From the NCBI RefSeq assembly GCF_000023585.1, contig NC_012914.1, forward strand, positions 3,316,001-3,380,000: 64,000 bases of DNA. The letters run 5' to 3'. The notes under the pieces are model-generated. The model saw only the letters and a list, made by a program, of their open reading frames with translations. It was not told the DNA's origin and did no database searches. The position numbers were made by a program, and so were the translations under genes. This DNA comes from Paenibacillus sp. JDR-2. GTDB taxonomy: Bacteria > Bacillota > Bacilli > Paenibacillales > Paenibacillaceae. Of this stretch, positions 43,233 through 51,350 are shown piece after piece. Position 1 is the first letter of the stretch. Each line of letters begins with the position of its first letter.

Positions 43233-43805
43233 ATGTTGCGTTCTAATCGAGACAAACAACAAAACTACGAGCTGGTTTCCATTGAAGACTTGGTGCCTGC
43301 TGACCATATGCTTCGCAAGATCGATAAGTACATTGATTTTTCTTTCATTGATGAGAAAGTACGTCACCTCTACTGCCAAGATAATGGTCGTCCAGCCATT
43401 GATCCACTTGTACTTTTCAAAATGATTTTTCTCGGTTACTTCTATGGCATTCGTTCGGAGCGCCAACTGGAACGCGAAGTTCAAACCAACCTCGCTTACC
43501 GTTGGTTTCTTGGACTCGGTCTGTCAGACCGTGTTCCAGATCACACAACGATTAGCTGGAATCGTAGAACACGATTCAAAGATACTTCTGTTTTCCAAGA
43601 TATTTTCGATGAAATCGTGCTGCAAGCGATCTCACATCGGATGATTGGCGGACGTGTGCTTATTTCTGACTCTACCCATGTAAAAGCTAATGCCAATAAA
43701 CATAAATACACAAGAGAACAAGTACAGCAAAACACACGAGATTATGTGAATGAGCTCAATGCAGCTGTTGAAGCAGAACGTAAAGAGCAAGGAAAAAAGC
43801 GCTAA
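43233..43805 (+). CDS. IS1182-type transposase, N-terminal part, 190 aa
   Basis: DDE transposase N-terminal and first catalytic region. Residues 1-90 (YELVSIEDLVPADHMLRKID, GRPAIDPLVLFKMIFLGYFYG) form the InsH-type DNA-binding domain; the first catalytic Asp is in ISDSTHVKANANK. The frame ends at EQGKKR and a TAA at 43803. The usual family sequence continues GKKPLKP, which is available in the -1 frame from 43799. The A6G run (GGA AAA AAG) sits exactly at the junction, so the protein may be made by -1 slippage or the gene has lost one C. Confidence 0.8.
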   Translation: MLRSNRDKQQNYELVSIEDLVPADHMLRKIDKYIDFSFIDEKVRHLYCQDNGRPAIDPLVLFKMIFLGYFYGIRSERQLEREVQTNLAYRWFLGLGLSDRVPDHTTISWNRRTRFKDTSVFQDIFDEIVLQAISHRMIGGRVLISDSTHVKANANKHKYTREQVQQNTRDYVNELNAAVEAERKEQGKKR

Positions 43806-44584
43806 AACCACGGAAGGAGGTGAATGAAGACAAAGAGGTAAAAGTTAGTACGACTGATCCTGACAGCGGTTATATGTACCGAGAAGGCAAGCCAGAAGGT
43901 TTCTTTTACTTGGATCACCGTACAGTTGATATGAAGTACAACCTTGTTACCGATGTCTTCGTCACCGCCGGTAACGTCCATGATTCTGTTCCTTATCTTT
44001 TTCGTCTGGACCGCCAACGTCAGCGTTTTGGATTTAAAGTAGAAGCTGTTGCATTAGACTCTGGCTATTTAACAACACCGATTTGCAAAGGATTAGAAGA
44101 TCGTAAAATCTTTGGCGTGATTGCCCATCGCCGATTTCATCCAACGCAAGGCTTACAACCAAAATGGAAGTTTACTTATGATGCAGAACGGAATCTGTAT
44201 GTGTGTCCGCAGCAACAAGAACTGACTTACCGGACGACAGATCGGCATGGCTACCGACACTACGCGTCTGATCCAAAGCAATGCGCAGCATGCCCAATAC
44301 TGCAGCAATGCACGCGTTCCGCTAACAAACAGAAAATGGTTACCCGACATATTTGGGAGGACAGTAAAGAAAACGTGAGGATGAACCGACTAAGCAAGTC
44401 GGGCAAAAAGCTTTACCGTAAACGAAAAGAAACCATAGAGCGAAGCTTCGCGGATGCCAAACAGCTCCACGGGTTTCGCTATTGCCGTTTGCGGGGGTTA
44501 AGCAACGTGATGGAACAAGCGTTGATGACCGCTGCGGTGCAGAACATGAAAAAGATCGCCCTCCACCTGGAAAGGAGGGCGTAA
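43802..44584 (+). CDS. IS1182-type transposase, C-terminal part, about 254-260 aa
   Basis: Continues the catalytic core: STTDPDSGYMYREGKPEGF, second Asp in VEAVALDSGYLT, and the terminal Glu in RKETIERSFADAKQLHGFRY. Reading in this frame begins at 43802 (LKPRKEVNED); the first usable start is GTG 43820, with AAGGAGGTG overlapping it, so independent initiation looks poor. A Cys-rich segment (KQCAACPILQQC) is typical of the group. Active only if fused to the upstream frame. Confidence 0.8.
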   Translation, partial: LKPRKEVNEDKEVKVSTTDPDSGYMYREGKPEGFFYLDHRTVDMKYNLVTDVFVTAGNVHDSVPYLFRLDRQRQRFGFKVEAVALDSGYLTTPICKGLEDRKIFGVIAHRRFHPTQGLQPKWKFTYDAERNLYVCPQQQELTYRTTDRHGYRHYASDPKQCAACPILQQCTRSANKQKMVTRHIWEDSKENVRMNRLSKSGKKLYRKRKETIERSFADAKQLHGFRYCRLRGLSNVMEQALMTAAVQNMKKIALHLERRA

Positions 44585-44632
44585 GAGGGGTAGCCTCTTG
44601 CGTCGCTTCGTTCTACTCACAGAAAACAAAAA

Positions 44633-44669
44633 GAGAAACCCCACGTTTTAAGAAAACGTGGGGTTTCTC
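44633..44669. terminator. Internal terminator at right IS end
   Basis: GAGAAACCCCACGTTTT / AAAACGTGGGGTTTCTC, 17-bp perfect stem, AAG loop. Confidence 0.75.
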
Positions 44670-44678
44670 TACAATCTG

Positions 44679-44706
44679 AGGCTTGAACCATAGCAGGTTC
44701 AAGCCT
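44679..44706. repeat. Right direct repeat of the IS target site (terminator hairpin)
   Basis: Second copy of the 28-bp hairpin, followed by TTTTT. Together with the left copy's AAAAA it reconstructs a complete original bidirectional terminator. It now serves the MFS gene at 44738 on the minus strand. Confidence 0.85.
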
Positions 44707-44737
44707 TTTTCTCCAAATATAAGGACGGCGAAGCCGT

Positions 44738-45985
44738 TTAGGCTTGGGAGGTTCTGACGTTACTCGAGTTCGTTGCAGGTGCCCGATTCTCCTTGTTGAC
44801 CCAAGAATGAATCACGAAGGAGCCCACTGATACCGCCGCCGTAATTACGGCAAGCCAAGCAACCGGCGTTAAACCGCCGCCGTCATAAAGTCCGCTCATC
44901 ATATACGGACCGATAACCCGTCCAGCCGAACCGATGCCGCCGGTCAAGCCTAGATAGAATGGCGCGTTTTTGCCGCTGTTCTCGCTTAAGAATGCAGGAA
45001 TAGCCGGCGCGATCAGCATCTCGCCTAGCGTTGTCAGAATCATGCCAAGCACCATGCCTGGGAAGCTGTGCATGATCAGAATCACGACGTAACCGCTCAT
45101 GTACAGAACGGCGCTTGCCGTCAACTGGGCTTTGATCGAGCTTGCAGCCAGCCGTTTGATCAGATTGGTCACCGGTTGGGCAACAAAGATCAGAATGCCG
45201 TTAAGCGTCCAAAGATAGCCGAACATTTGTTTCGACATGCCGTGTTCGATAATAAAAGGCGAGACGCCGGTATTCCAGATGCTGTTGCCGAGGTTGATCA
45301 GCATTCCTCCCAGCGCCATAAACAAATAGAGCCGGACGTCGGTGACAAGCAGCCATAGGCTTGCGCCGCCAGCAGCTTGTTTCTTCCGCATCAGTTCCGC
45401 TGAATGATCCCCGCTGCCCGTGCCAACCCGCTGCAGATAGAAGAGGAAGAACAAGGCGAATACGCCGGATGTAACGCCGTTCAGCACAAAGCTGAGCGAA
45501 TAGGAGACATCGGCTAGAAAACCGCTTAACGCCGTACCAACCGCGACGCCGATATTGTTGGCGATATAGACGATATTGAAGAGCTCTCCGCGCCGCTCCG
45601 CAAATCGGAAGCCGATAAAGGCCTGTATAGCGGGCATCGACAAGGCGTTAAACAGCCCAATGAGACCCATCATAACGATAAATACGGTCCAGGCATGACT
45701 TAAAGCCGGCAGAAACAGCAGTCCAGCCGCATTTAAGGCGAGAGCGCCGATGATTAGCTTTTTTACGCCAACCCGGTGATAAAGCGCGCCTCCAAGCAGC
45801 TGACCGGCGATCCCGCCGATGGATTGAACAAGAATGACGAGACCGGCGTCGGACATGGTGCGTCCAAGCTGATCGAAGACAAACATCGTGACAAGCGGCC
45901 ACATTAGCGCGCTGCCAATGGCATTAATAAGACTGGCGATAAGGAAAACTTTAATTTCTTTCGGATATTGCGATAGTGATTTCAT
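44738..45985 (-). CDS. MFS transporter (DHA1, MdtH/YttB-like), 415 aa
   Basis: Twelve-span inner-membrane carrier. The loop 2-3 motif is degenerate (GGALYHRVGVKKLIIGA). Span 1 is preceded by a short basic N-terminus. A basic/polar tail ends at residue 415. GGGAGTC precedes the ATG at 45985. Drug or metabolite efflux is the family expectation; substrate unknown. Not obviously linked to the neighbouring uronate operon, although it lies between it and the IS. Confidence 0.85.
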   Translation of the reverse strand: MKSLSQYPKEIKVFLIASLINAIGSALMWPLVTMFVFDQLGRTMSDAGLVILVQSIGGIAGQLLGGALYHRVGVKKLIIGALALNAAGLLFLPALSHAWTVFIVMMGLIGLFNALSMPAIQAFIGFRFAERRGELFNIVYIANNIGVAVGTALSGFLADVSYSLSFVLNGVTSGVFALFFLFYLQRVGTGSGDHSAELMRKKQAAGGASLWLLVTDVRLYLFMALGGMLINLGNSIWNTGVSPFIIEHGMSKQMFGYLWTLNGILIFVAQPVTNLIKRLAASSIKAQLTASAVLYMSGYVVILIMHSFPGMVLGMILTTLGEMLIAPAIPAFLSENSGKNAPFYLGLTGGIGSAGRVIGPYMMSGLYDGGGLTPVAWLAVITAAVSVGSFVIHSWVNKENRAPATNSSNVRTSQA

Positions 45986-46082
45986 CGTTGTTACAGACTC
46001 CCGGATGTTAATCTTGATGCAAGGCTTCTATTATACCTTAGGAGAAGAAGAAAAGACGAAGGTTATTTTTGTACTAAATAAA

Positions 46083-46952
46083 TTATCCCTTTTGTCCGTA
46101 TTGGTTCCGGTAATCGCGAGGCGAGAGGCGGATATGGGTCTTGAATACGCGCTCGAACTGCGACAGGCTTTCAAACCCGACTTCAGCTGCGATTTCGGTA
46201 ATTCGTTCATCCGTCTCGCGGAGCTGGTGCTGCGCTTCCTTCACCCGGGTAATACCGATATATTCCGTTAGCCCGAAACCGGTGTATTTCTTGAACGTGC
46301 GGCTCAAATAACTGGTACTGAGATGGAACTGCCGGCTTAAGCTGTCTAGCGTCAGCGGCTCCCGGAAATGGTCGGCTACATAGCTGGCAATCTCCATCGC
46401 TTTGGCTGCCGCCGGGGAAGGAGGGACGGAACCATCGCTTGGATCCGGTTTGTTATGAATCGCATGGCGCGCGGCGAACAATAGAGCTTCGGCAACGGCA
46501 TGACGAATCGGCATTTCATGTCCTGGCGGACGCTCCTGCACCTCCTGTAGAAGGCCGTACAACAGCTGCTCAAAGCGAAGGCGCTCCTGATGGGCAAGCC
46601 GAAAAACCCGGCGCGAGCCAAGGAAAGGGGAGAGAAGCAGCTCAGACTCTTCCTTGCCGTATTGCTCAAAATATTTTTCATTGTAATAGAGGACAATCCT
46701 CGCATGGTTGGGAACGCCGGTATCCGAGGTTTTGTGCAGCTCATTGGCCGGAATAAGCACCAGATCACCGGCAGCAATCGGATATTTGCGGTCTTTAATG
46801 AAATACTGCCGTTCCCCGCTGAACAAGTAATAGAGCTCGTATTGCCCGTGGATATGCTCGACGGACATCGTGAAATGCCCCTTGCGCTTGTTGTATTCCA
46901 GAAAGAAAAGATCCTCTGAATCGCCATAGAATAGTTCATTGCTTAAATTCAT
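46083..46952 (-). CDS. AraC family transcriptional regulator, 289 aa
   Basis: N-terminal cupin ligand-binding domain (HIHGQYELYYLFSGERQYFI, then AAGDLVLIPANELHKTS) and a C-terminal pair of HTH motifs from about residue 190 (LTLDSLSRQFHLSTSYLSRTFKK and ITEIAAEVGFESLSQFERVFK). GGGGGTC precedes the ATG at 46952. Divergent from the hexuronate operon and next to three 11-bp direct repeats, so it is the probable activator; the ligand may be a uronate or its breakdown product. Confidence 0.88.
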   Translation of the reverse strand: MNLSNELFYGDSEDLFFLEYNKRKGHFTMSVEHIHGQYELYYLFSGERQYFIKDRKYPIAAGDLVLIPANELHKTSDTGVPNHARIVLYYNEKYFEQYGKEESELLLSPFLGSRRVFRLAHQERLRFEQLLYGLLQEVQERPPGHEMPIRHAVAEALLFAARHAIHNKPDPSDGSVPPSPAAAKAMEIASYVADHFREPLTLDSLSRQFHLSTSYLSRTFKKYTGFGLTEYIGITRVKEAQHQLRETDERITEIAAEVGFESLSQFERVFKTHIRLSPRDYRNQYGQKG

Positions 46953-47004
46953 GATGAAAGACCCCCGAATGACAAAATATGCGGTGTAGAATTAATTCTA
47001 GCAT

Positions 47005-47032
47005 ATATTGCGGAGATATTGAGCAGATATTG
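47005..47032 (+). promoter_or_regulatory. Three 11-bp-spaced direct repeats, probable AraC operator
   Basis: ATATTG at 47005, 47016 and 47027, exactly one helical turn apart (ATATTGCGGAG, ATATTGAGCAG, ATATTGCTGTA). They lie in the AraC/oxidoreductase divergent region. AraC proteins bind direct repeats on one DNA face. Confidence 0.55.
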
Positions 47033-47089
47033 CTGTACATTTTGAATATAAGAAATCCAAAACCAGCCAATAAGGAGATGTACAAACCA

Positions 47090-48385
47090 ATGTCTAACAA
47101 GAAAACCTATGTGCAAGTCGGAACCGGGGGACGCGCGGAATTTTTCTATGGAGCGATTGCTACAACTTACCGTGAAACATCGGAACTGCTTGCCTTTTGC
47201 GATATTAATCAGACCCGTATGGACTATGCGAACAAGCTTCTGCAGGACAAGTACGATTACCCGGCTGTAAAGACTTACAAGAGTGACGAATTCGAACGCA
47301 TGATCGAGGAAATCAAGCCGCAATTCGTTATCGTTACGACGGTTGACCGCACGCATCATCAATATATAATCCGTGCCCTCGAGCTTGGCTGCGATGTGAT
47401 TACGGAGAAACCGATGACGGTAGACGAAGATAAATGCCAAGAAATTCTGGACGCGGTTGAGCGGACGGGGCGCCAAGTGCGCGTAACGTTCAACTACCGT
47501 TATGCACCTCATCATACAAAAGCCCGTGAACTAATTGAAAACGGTACCATCGGCGATGTGACCTCCGTACACTTCGAGTGGCTGTTGAATACGCAGCACG
47601 GCGCGGACTACTTCCGCAGATGGCACCGCGACAAGCGTAACAGCGGCGGACTTCTTGTCCACAAATCGACTCATCACTTCGACCTTGTAAACTTCTGGAT
47701 CGGTTCGGAGCCCGATACGGTATTCGCGATGGGCGACCTGCTGTTCTACGGCCGGGAAAATGCCGAGAAGCGCGGCGTTACCAAGTTCTATGATCGAGCA
47801 ACCGGCAATCCAAACGCGGAGAACGATCCGTTTGCGCTGCCGCTTGATAATAATGAGCATTTGAAAGCCATGTATTACGACGCGGAGAAAGAAGACGGTT
47901 ACCGCCGCGACCAAAGCGTATTCGGCGACGGCATTTCGATCGAAGACACGATGAGTGTTATGGTCCGCTACAAGAACAAAGCTTTGCTGACGTATTCTCT
48001 TAATGCTTACCTGCCTTGGGAAGGTTACCGGATTGCGTTCAACGGTACAAAAGGCCGCATCGAAATGACCGTAATCGAACAGTCCTACGTCAACTCCGGC
48101 GGCGATAAAGCCTTGGAAGGCGCGGTTCAAGGCGTTAATATCATCGTATTCCCGATGTTTGGCGAAGCCTATACGGCAGAATTTGAAGAAGGCGAAGGCG
48201 GACATGGCGGCGGCGATCCGGTTCTGCTGAACGATATCTTTGGCGTACCGGTGGAAGACCGCTTCAAACGCGCGGCTAACCATATCGACGGCGCGCGTTC
48301 GATCCTGACAGGCATTGCAGCCAATAAATCGATCCGTACGGGCCAATCGGTGAAAGTCGATGACCTGGTACGTTTTTACGAATAG
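47090..48385 (+). CDS. Gfo/Idh/MocA family oxidoreductase, 431 aa
   Basis: NAD(P)-dependent sugar or sugar-acid dehydrogenase. Rossmann start YVQVGTGGRAEFFYG (the G-x-G-x-x-x), the conserved ITEKPMTVDED with catalytic-pathway Lys, and GGLLVHKSTHHFDLVNFWIG in the C-terminal domain. ATG 47090 follows TAAGGAGATG. First gene of the uxa operon; it may act on a uronate derivative before the isomerase step, for example oxidation or reduction of a glycoside or a methylated sugar. The exact reaction is not known. Confidence 0.85.
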   Translation: MSNKKTYVQVGTGGRAEFFYGAIATTYRETSELLAFCDINQTRMDYANKLLQDKYDYPAVKTYKSDEFERMIEEIKPQFVIVTTVDRTHHQYIIRALELGCDVITEKPMTVDEDKCQEILDAVERTGRQVRVTFNYRYAPHHTKARELIENGTIGDVTSVHFEWLLNTQHGADYFRRWHRDKRNSGGLLVHKSTHHFDLVNFWIGSEPDTVFAMGDLLFYGRENAEKRGVTKFYDRATGNPNAENDPFALPLDNNEHLKAMYYDAEKEDGYRRDQSVFGDGISIEDTMSVMVRYKNKALLTYSLNAYLPWEGYRIAFNGTKGRIEMTVIEQSYVNSGGDKALEGAVQGVNIIVFPMFGEAYTAEFEEGEGGHGGGDPVLLNDIFGVPVEDRFKRAANHIDGARSILTGIAANKSIRTGQSVKVDDLVRFYE

Positions 48386-48397
48386 GAGGAATTTCGG

Positions 48398-49849
48398 ATG
48401 AAGGCTTTTATGGATGATCAATTTCTATTGAACAGCGACACCGCTGCCTTGTTATACGAGCAGTTCGCAAAGCCGATGCCGATTATCGACTATCATTGCC
48501 ATCTCGATCCGAAAGCGATCTACGAGAATAAGCCGTTCCGCAATTTGACCGAGGTATGGCTGTATGGCGATCACTACAAATGGCGCGCGATGCGGGCTAA
48601 CGGCATTGCGGAGGAGTACGTGACAGGCGGCGAGGGTGTCAGCGATTATGACCGGTTCCTTGCTTATGCCCGCACGGTTCCGATGGCGATCGGTAATCCG
48701 CTGTATCATTGGTCTCATCTGGAGCTTAAGCGTTTGTTCGGCATTGAAGACATTATTAACGAGAAGAATGCTCCGGTTATCTGGGAGAAAGCGAATAAAT
48801 TGTTTGAAGGCGAAGGAATGACGCCGCAGGAGCTGGTGCGCGTATCGAATGTCCGCGTCGTATGCACGACCGATGACCCGGCGGATTCGCTGGAGTATCA
48901 CGTCAAGCTGATGGAGGAGGACCGTCACGGGTTCCAGGTAAGGCCTTCGTTCCGTCCGGACAAGGCGCTCGAGATTAACCGCGCGACATTCCTGCCGTGG
49001 ATCAGCCGCCTGGAGGAAGCAAGCGGTTATGAAGTATCCGATTACGGCTTGTTGCTTAAAGCGTTGAAGGAGAGAGTGGAATTCTTCCATCAGACGGGTT
49101 GTCTGCTGTCCGACCATGCCATCGATACGGTTATGTATGCGGACGCGACGGAAGAGCAGGCGGCGGCGATCTTTGCGAAAGCTCTCCGCGGAGAATCGGT
49201 AAGCATGGAGGAAGAAGCGCAATACAAGTCCTTTACGCTGGTCTATCTGTCCCGTCTGTATGCCGATCATGGCTGGGCGATGCAGCTTCATATTCATGCC
49301 CATCGCAACAACAATGCTGCGATGATGCGACGTCTAGGTCCGGATACCGGTTATGATTCCATTAACACGGGTTCGCTCGCGGGACCGCTTGTCCGACTGC
49401 TCGACAGTATGGAAAATAACGGCGGTCTGCCGCGTACGATTCTATATTCCTTGAATGCTTCGGATAACGACGTGCTTGCGTCTATTATCGGCAGTTTCCA
49501 AGACGGTACGATTCCGGGTAAAATCCAGCTTGGCTCGGCATGGTGGTTCAATGATACGATTGACGGCATGCTGGCTCAAATGAAATCCCTTGCGAATATG
49601 GGCCTGATCAGCCGGTTTGTAGGCATGCTGACCGATTCGCGGAGCTTCCTGTCTTATCCGCGCCACGAATACTTCCGCCGGATTCTGTGCAATTTGCTTG
49701 GCGACTGGGTGGAATCCGGTCATGCGCCGGCGGATATGGAGCTGCTTGGCTCTATCGTTGAAGGTGTCTGCTACCGCAACGCAGAGCAATACTTCCGTTT
49801 TGGTTCGGAATCGGCGAGCATTAAGGTTCAAGCGGAGGTTGCCCAATGA
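48398..49849 (+). CDS. uxaC: Glucuronate/galacturonate isomerase, 483 aa
   Basis: Uronate isomerase of the amidohydrolase superfamily; converts glucuronate to fructuronate and galacturonate to tagaturonate. Metal-binding PIIDYHCHLDPKAIYENKPF near residues 27-46, then RNLTEVWLYGDHYKWRAMR. Later blocks WAMQLHIHAHRNNN and LGSAWWFNDTIDGM match the family. Full length. AGGAGGAAT precedes the ATG. Its stop overlaps the next start. Confidence 0.95.
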   Translation: MKAFMDDQFLLNSDTAALLYEQFAKPMPIIDYHCHLDPKAIYENKPFRNLTEVWLYGDHYKWRAMRANGIAEEYVTGGEGVSDYDRFLAYARTVPMAIGNPLYHWSHLELKRLFGIEDIINEKNAPVIWEKANKLFEGEGMTPQELVRVSNVRVVCTTDDPADSLEYHVKLMEEDRHGFQVRPSFRPDKALEINRATFLPWISRLEEASGYEVSDYGLLLKALKERVEFFHQTGCLLSDHAIDTVMYADATEEQAAAIFAKALRGESVSMEEEAQYKSFTLVYLSRLYADHGWAMQLHIHAHRNNNAAMMRRLGPDTGYDSINTGSLAGPLVRLLDSMENNGGLPRTILYSLNASDNDVLASIIGSFQDGTIPGKIQLGSAWWFNDTIDGMLAQMKSLANMGLISRFVGMLTDSRSFLSYPRHEYFRRILCNLLGDWVESGHAPADMELLGSIVEGVCYRNAEQYFRFGSESASIKVQAEVAQ

Positions 49850-51348
49850 GCTCCCTGACGAATAATCTGCCTAGCTTGAATTATGCCAGCCTGCGGGAAG
49901 GAGAGGCTTCATCTTATAACCGGATGAAGTCTTATCCTGTTAAGGTGCTGCAGATTGGCGAAGGCAATTTCCTCCGCGGCTTTGTGGATTGGATGATTCA
50001 CCGCTGCAATGAGCAAGGGCTTTTTAACGGCAGCATTGCGGTATCCCAGCCTCGTCCAATGGGCGCAGCGAAGCTGAAAGAGCTGAAGGAGCAGGATGGT
50101 CTGTATTATCAATGGATCAGAGGCTTGCATGAAGGAGAGCTAATAGACCGCCGCGAGCTGATCTCTGTCTTCTCCGACTTTATTGATCCTTATCAGGAAT
50201 GGGAGCGTTTCCTTGCGCAAGCGGCAAATCCGGGTTTAGAGCTGGTTGTGTCCAATACGACGGAAGCGGGTCTTGTCTATCAGGCATCGGAATGGGCGCC
50301 GGATCAGCCGATTTTATCGTACCCGGGCAAGCTGACGCTGCTCCTGTACCGCAGGTTTGAGCATTTTGGCGGCGATTCGGGCAAAGGTCTGCTCCTCCTG
50401 CCATGCGAGCTTGTTGAGCGTAACGGCGATAAGCTTCGCGACATCGTGCTGCAGCATGCTTCGGATTGGAAGCTGCCGGAAGCGTTCGCGGTCTGGATCC
50501 GGGAGCATAACCGGTTCCTGAATTCGCTGGTTGACCGGATTGTCACAGGCTTTCCGGCCGAAGAAGCGAATGAGCGTTATACGGAATGGGGGATCACTGA
50601 CCGTCTCTTGAATGCGGCTGAGCCTTATCATATCTGGGCGATAGAAGGGGAAGAGAAGCTTGACGAGCGGCTTCCGTTCGTGAAGGCCGGATTAAACGTC
50701 GTATGGACAAATGATCTGCAGTCCTATCAGCTTCGCAAGGTACGGATCCTGAACGGTGCGCATACCTGGATGGCGGCGTACGGGCTGCTGAACGGACTAA
50801 ATGAAGTAAGGGAAGTCGTTGAGCATCCTATGTACGGCGCGCATCTGCGCGAAGTTGTTTTTAATGAGATTGTGCCATCCGTTCCGCTTCCGGAAGCGGA
50901 GATGAAGATCTATGCCGAGCAGGTTATCGAACGGTTCGCCAATCCGTATGTCCGGCATAAGCTGACGGATATTGCGATGAACAGCCTGTCCAAATTCAAG
51001 GTGCGCCTGCTGCCTACTCTAATGGCTTATTATGAGCGCTCAGGCGATTTGCCGCCGTATATCGTGACGGCATTTGCTTCCTTGCTTAAGCTCTACCGCG
51101 TGAAGCAAACAGAGGAAGGTGCTTATGCCGGCAGCCGTTTGGATGGAAGCCAGCTGCTCATTCGCGACGATGCGGCTATGCTTGCGGAGCTTGCCTCCCT
51201 TTGGAATAAGGCGGATAACGGCGAGCTAAGCATGAAGGAACTGCTGGAGGATATTCTCGGCCGCGACTCATGGTGGGGAATTGATCTAAACGGAATTGCA
51301 GGCCTGTCGGACCGGTTAACGGCTGAGTTTGCACATTTGGAGGAATAA
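49846..51348 (+). CDS. uxaB: Tagaturonate reductase (altronate oxidoreductase), 500 aa
   Basis: NADH-dependent reductase of the mannitol-dehydrogenase family; reduces D-tagaturonate to D-altronate. N-terminal VLQIGEGNFLRGFVDWMIH is the family nucleotide-binding start, and KVRILNGAHTWMAAYGL holds the catalytic Lys region. The 4-bp overlap with uxaC shows coupling. Gene order with UxaC and UxaA selects UxaB over fructuronate reductase UxuB. Confidence 0.92.
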   Translation: MSSLTNNLPSLNYASLREGEASSYNRMKSYPVKVLQIGEGNFLRGFVDWMIHRCNEQGLFNGSIAVSQPRPMGAAKLKELKEQDGLYYQWIRGLHEGELIDRRELISVFSDFIDPYQEWERFLAQAANPGLELVVSNTTEAGLVYQASEWAPDQPILSYPGKLTLLLYRRFEHFGGDSGKGLLLLPCELVERNGDKLRDIVLQHASDWKLPEAFAVWIREHNRFLNSLVDRIVTGFPAEEANERYTEWGITDRLLNAAEPYHIWAIEGEEKLDERLPFVKAGLNVVWTNDLQSYQLRKVRILNGAHTWMAAYGLLNGLNEVREVVEHPMYGAHLREVVFNEIVPSVPLPEAEMKIYAEQVIERFANPYVRHKLTDIAMNSLSKFKVRLLPTLMAYYERSGDLPPYIVTAFASLLKLYRVKQTEEGAYAGSRLDGSQLLIRDDAAMLAELASLWNKADNGELSMKELLEDILGRDSWWGIDLNGIAGLSDRLTAEFAHLEE

Positions 51349-51350
51349 GC

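Larger units (their letters stand above)
43124..44678 (+). mobile_element. IS1182-family-like insertion sequence, 1555 bp
   Basis: Ends are imperfect inverted repeats: CAGGCTGTCGAGAAA (43124-43138) and the complement CAGATTGTAGAGAAA (44664-44678), 12 of 15 matching. Both flanks carry the identical 28-bp hairpin. Inside are two adjacent transposase frames and internal terminators near both ends (43126-43150 and 44633-44669), which protect the element from outside transcription. The transposase sequence (STTDPDSGYMYREGKPEGF, YLDHRTVDMKYN) is of the IS1182 group, known to insert into palindromes. Confidence 0.88.
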
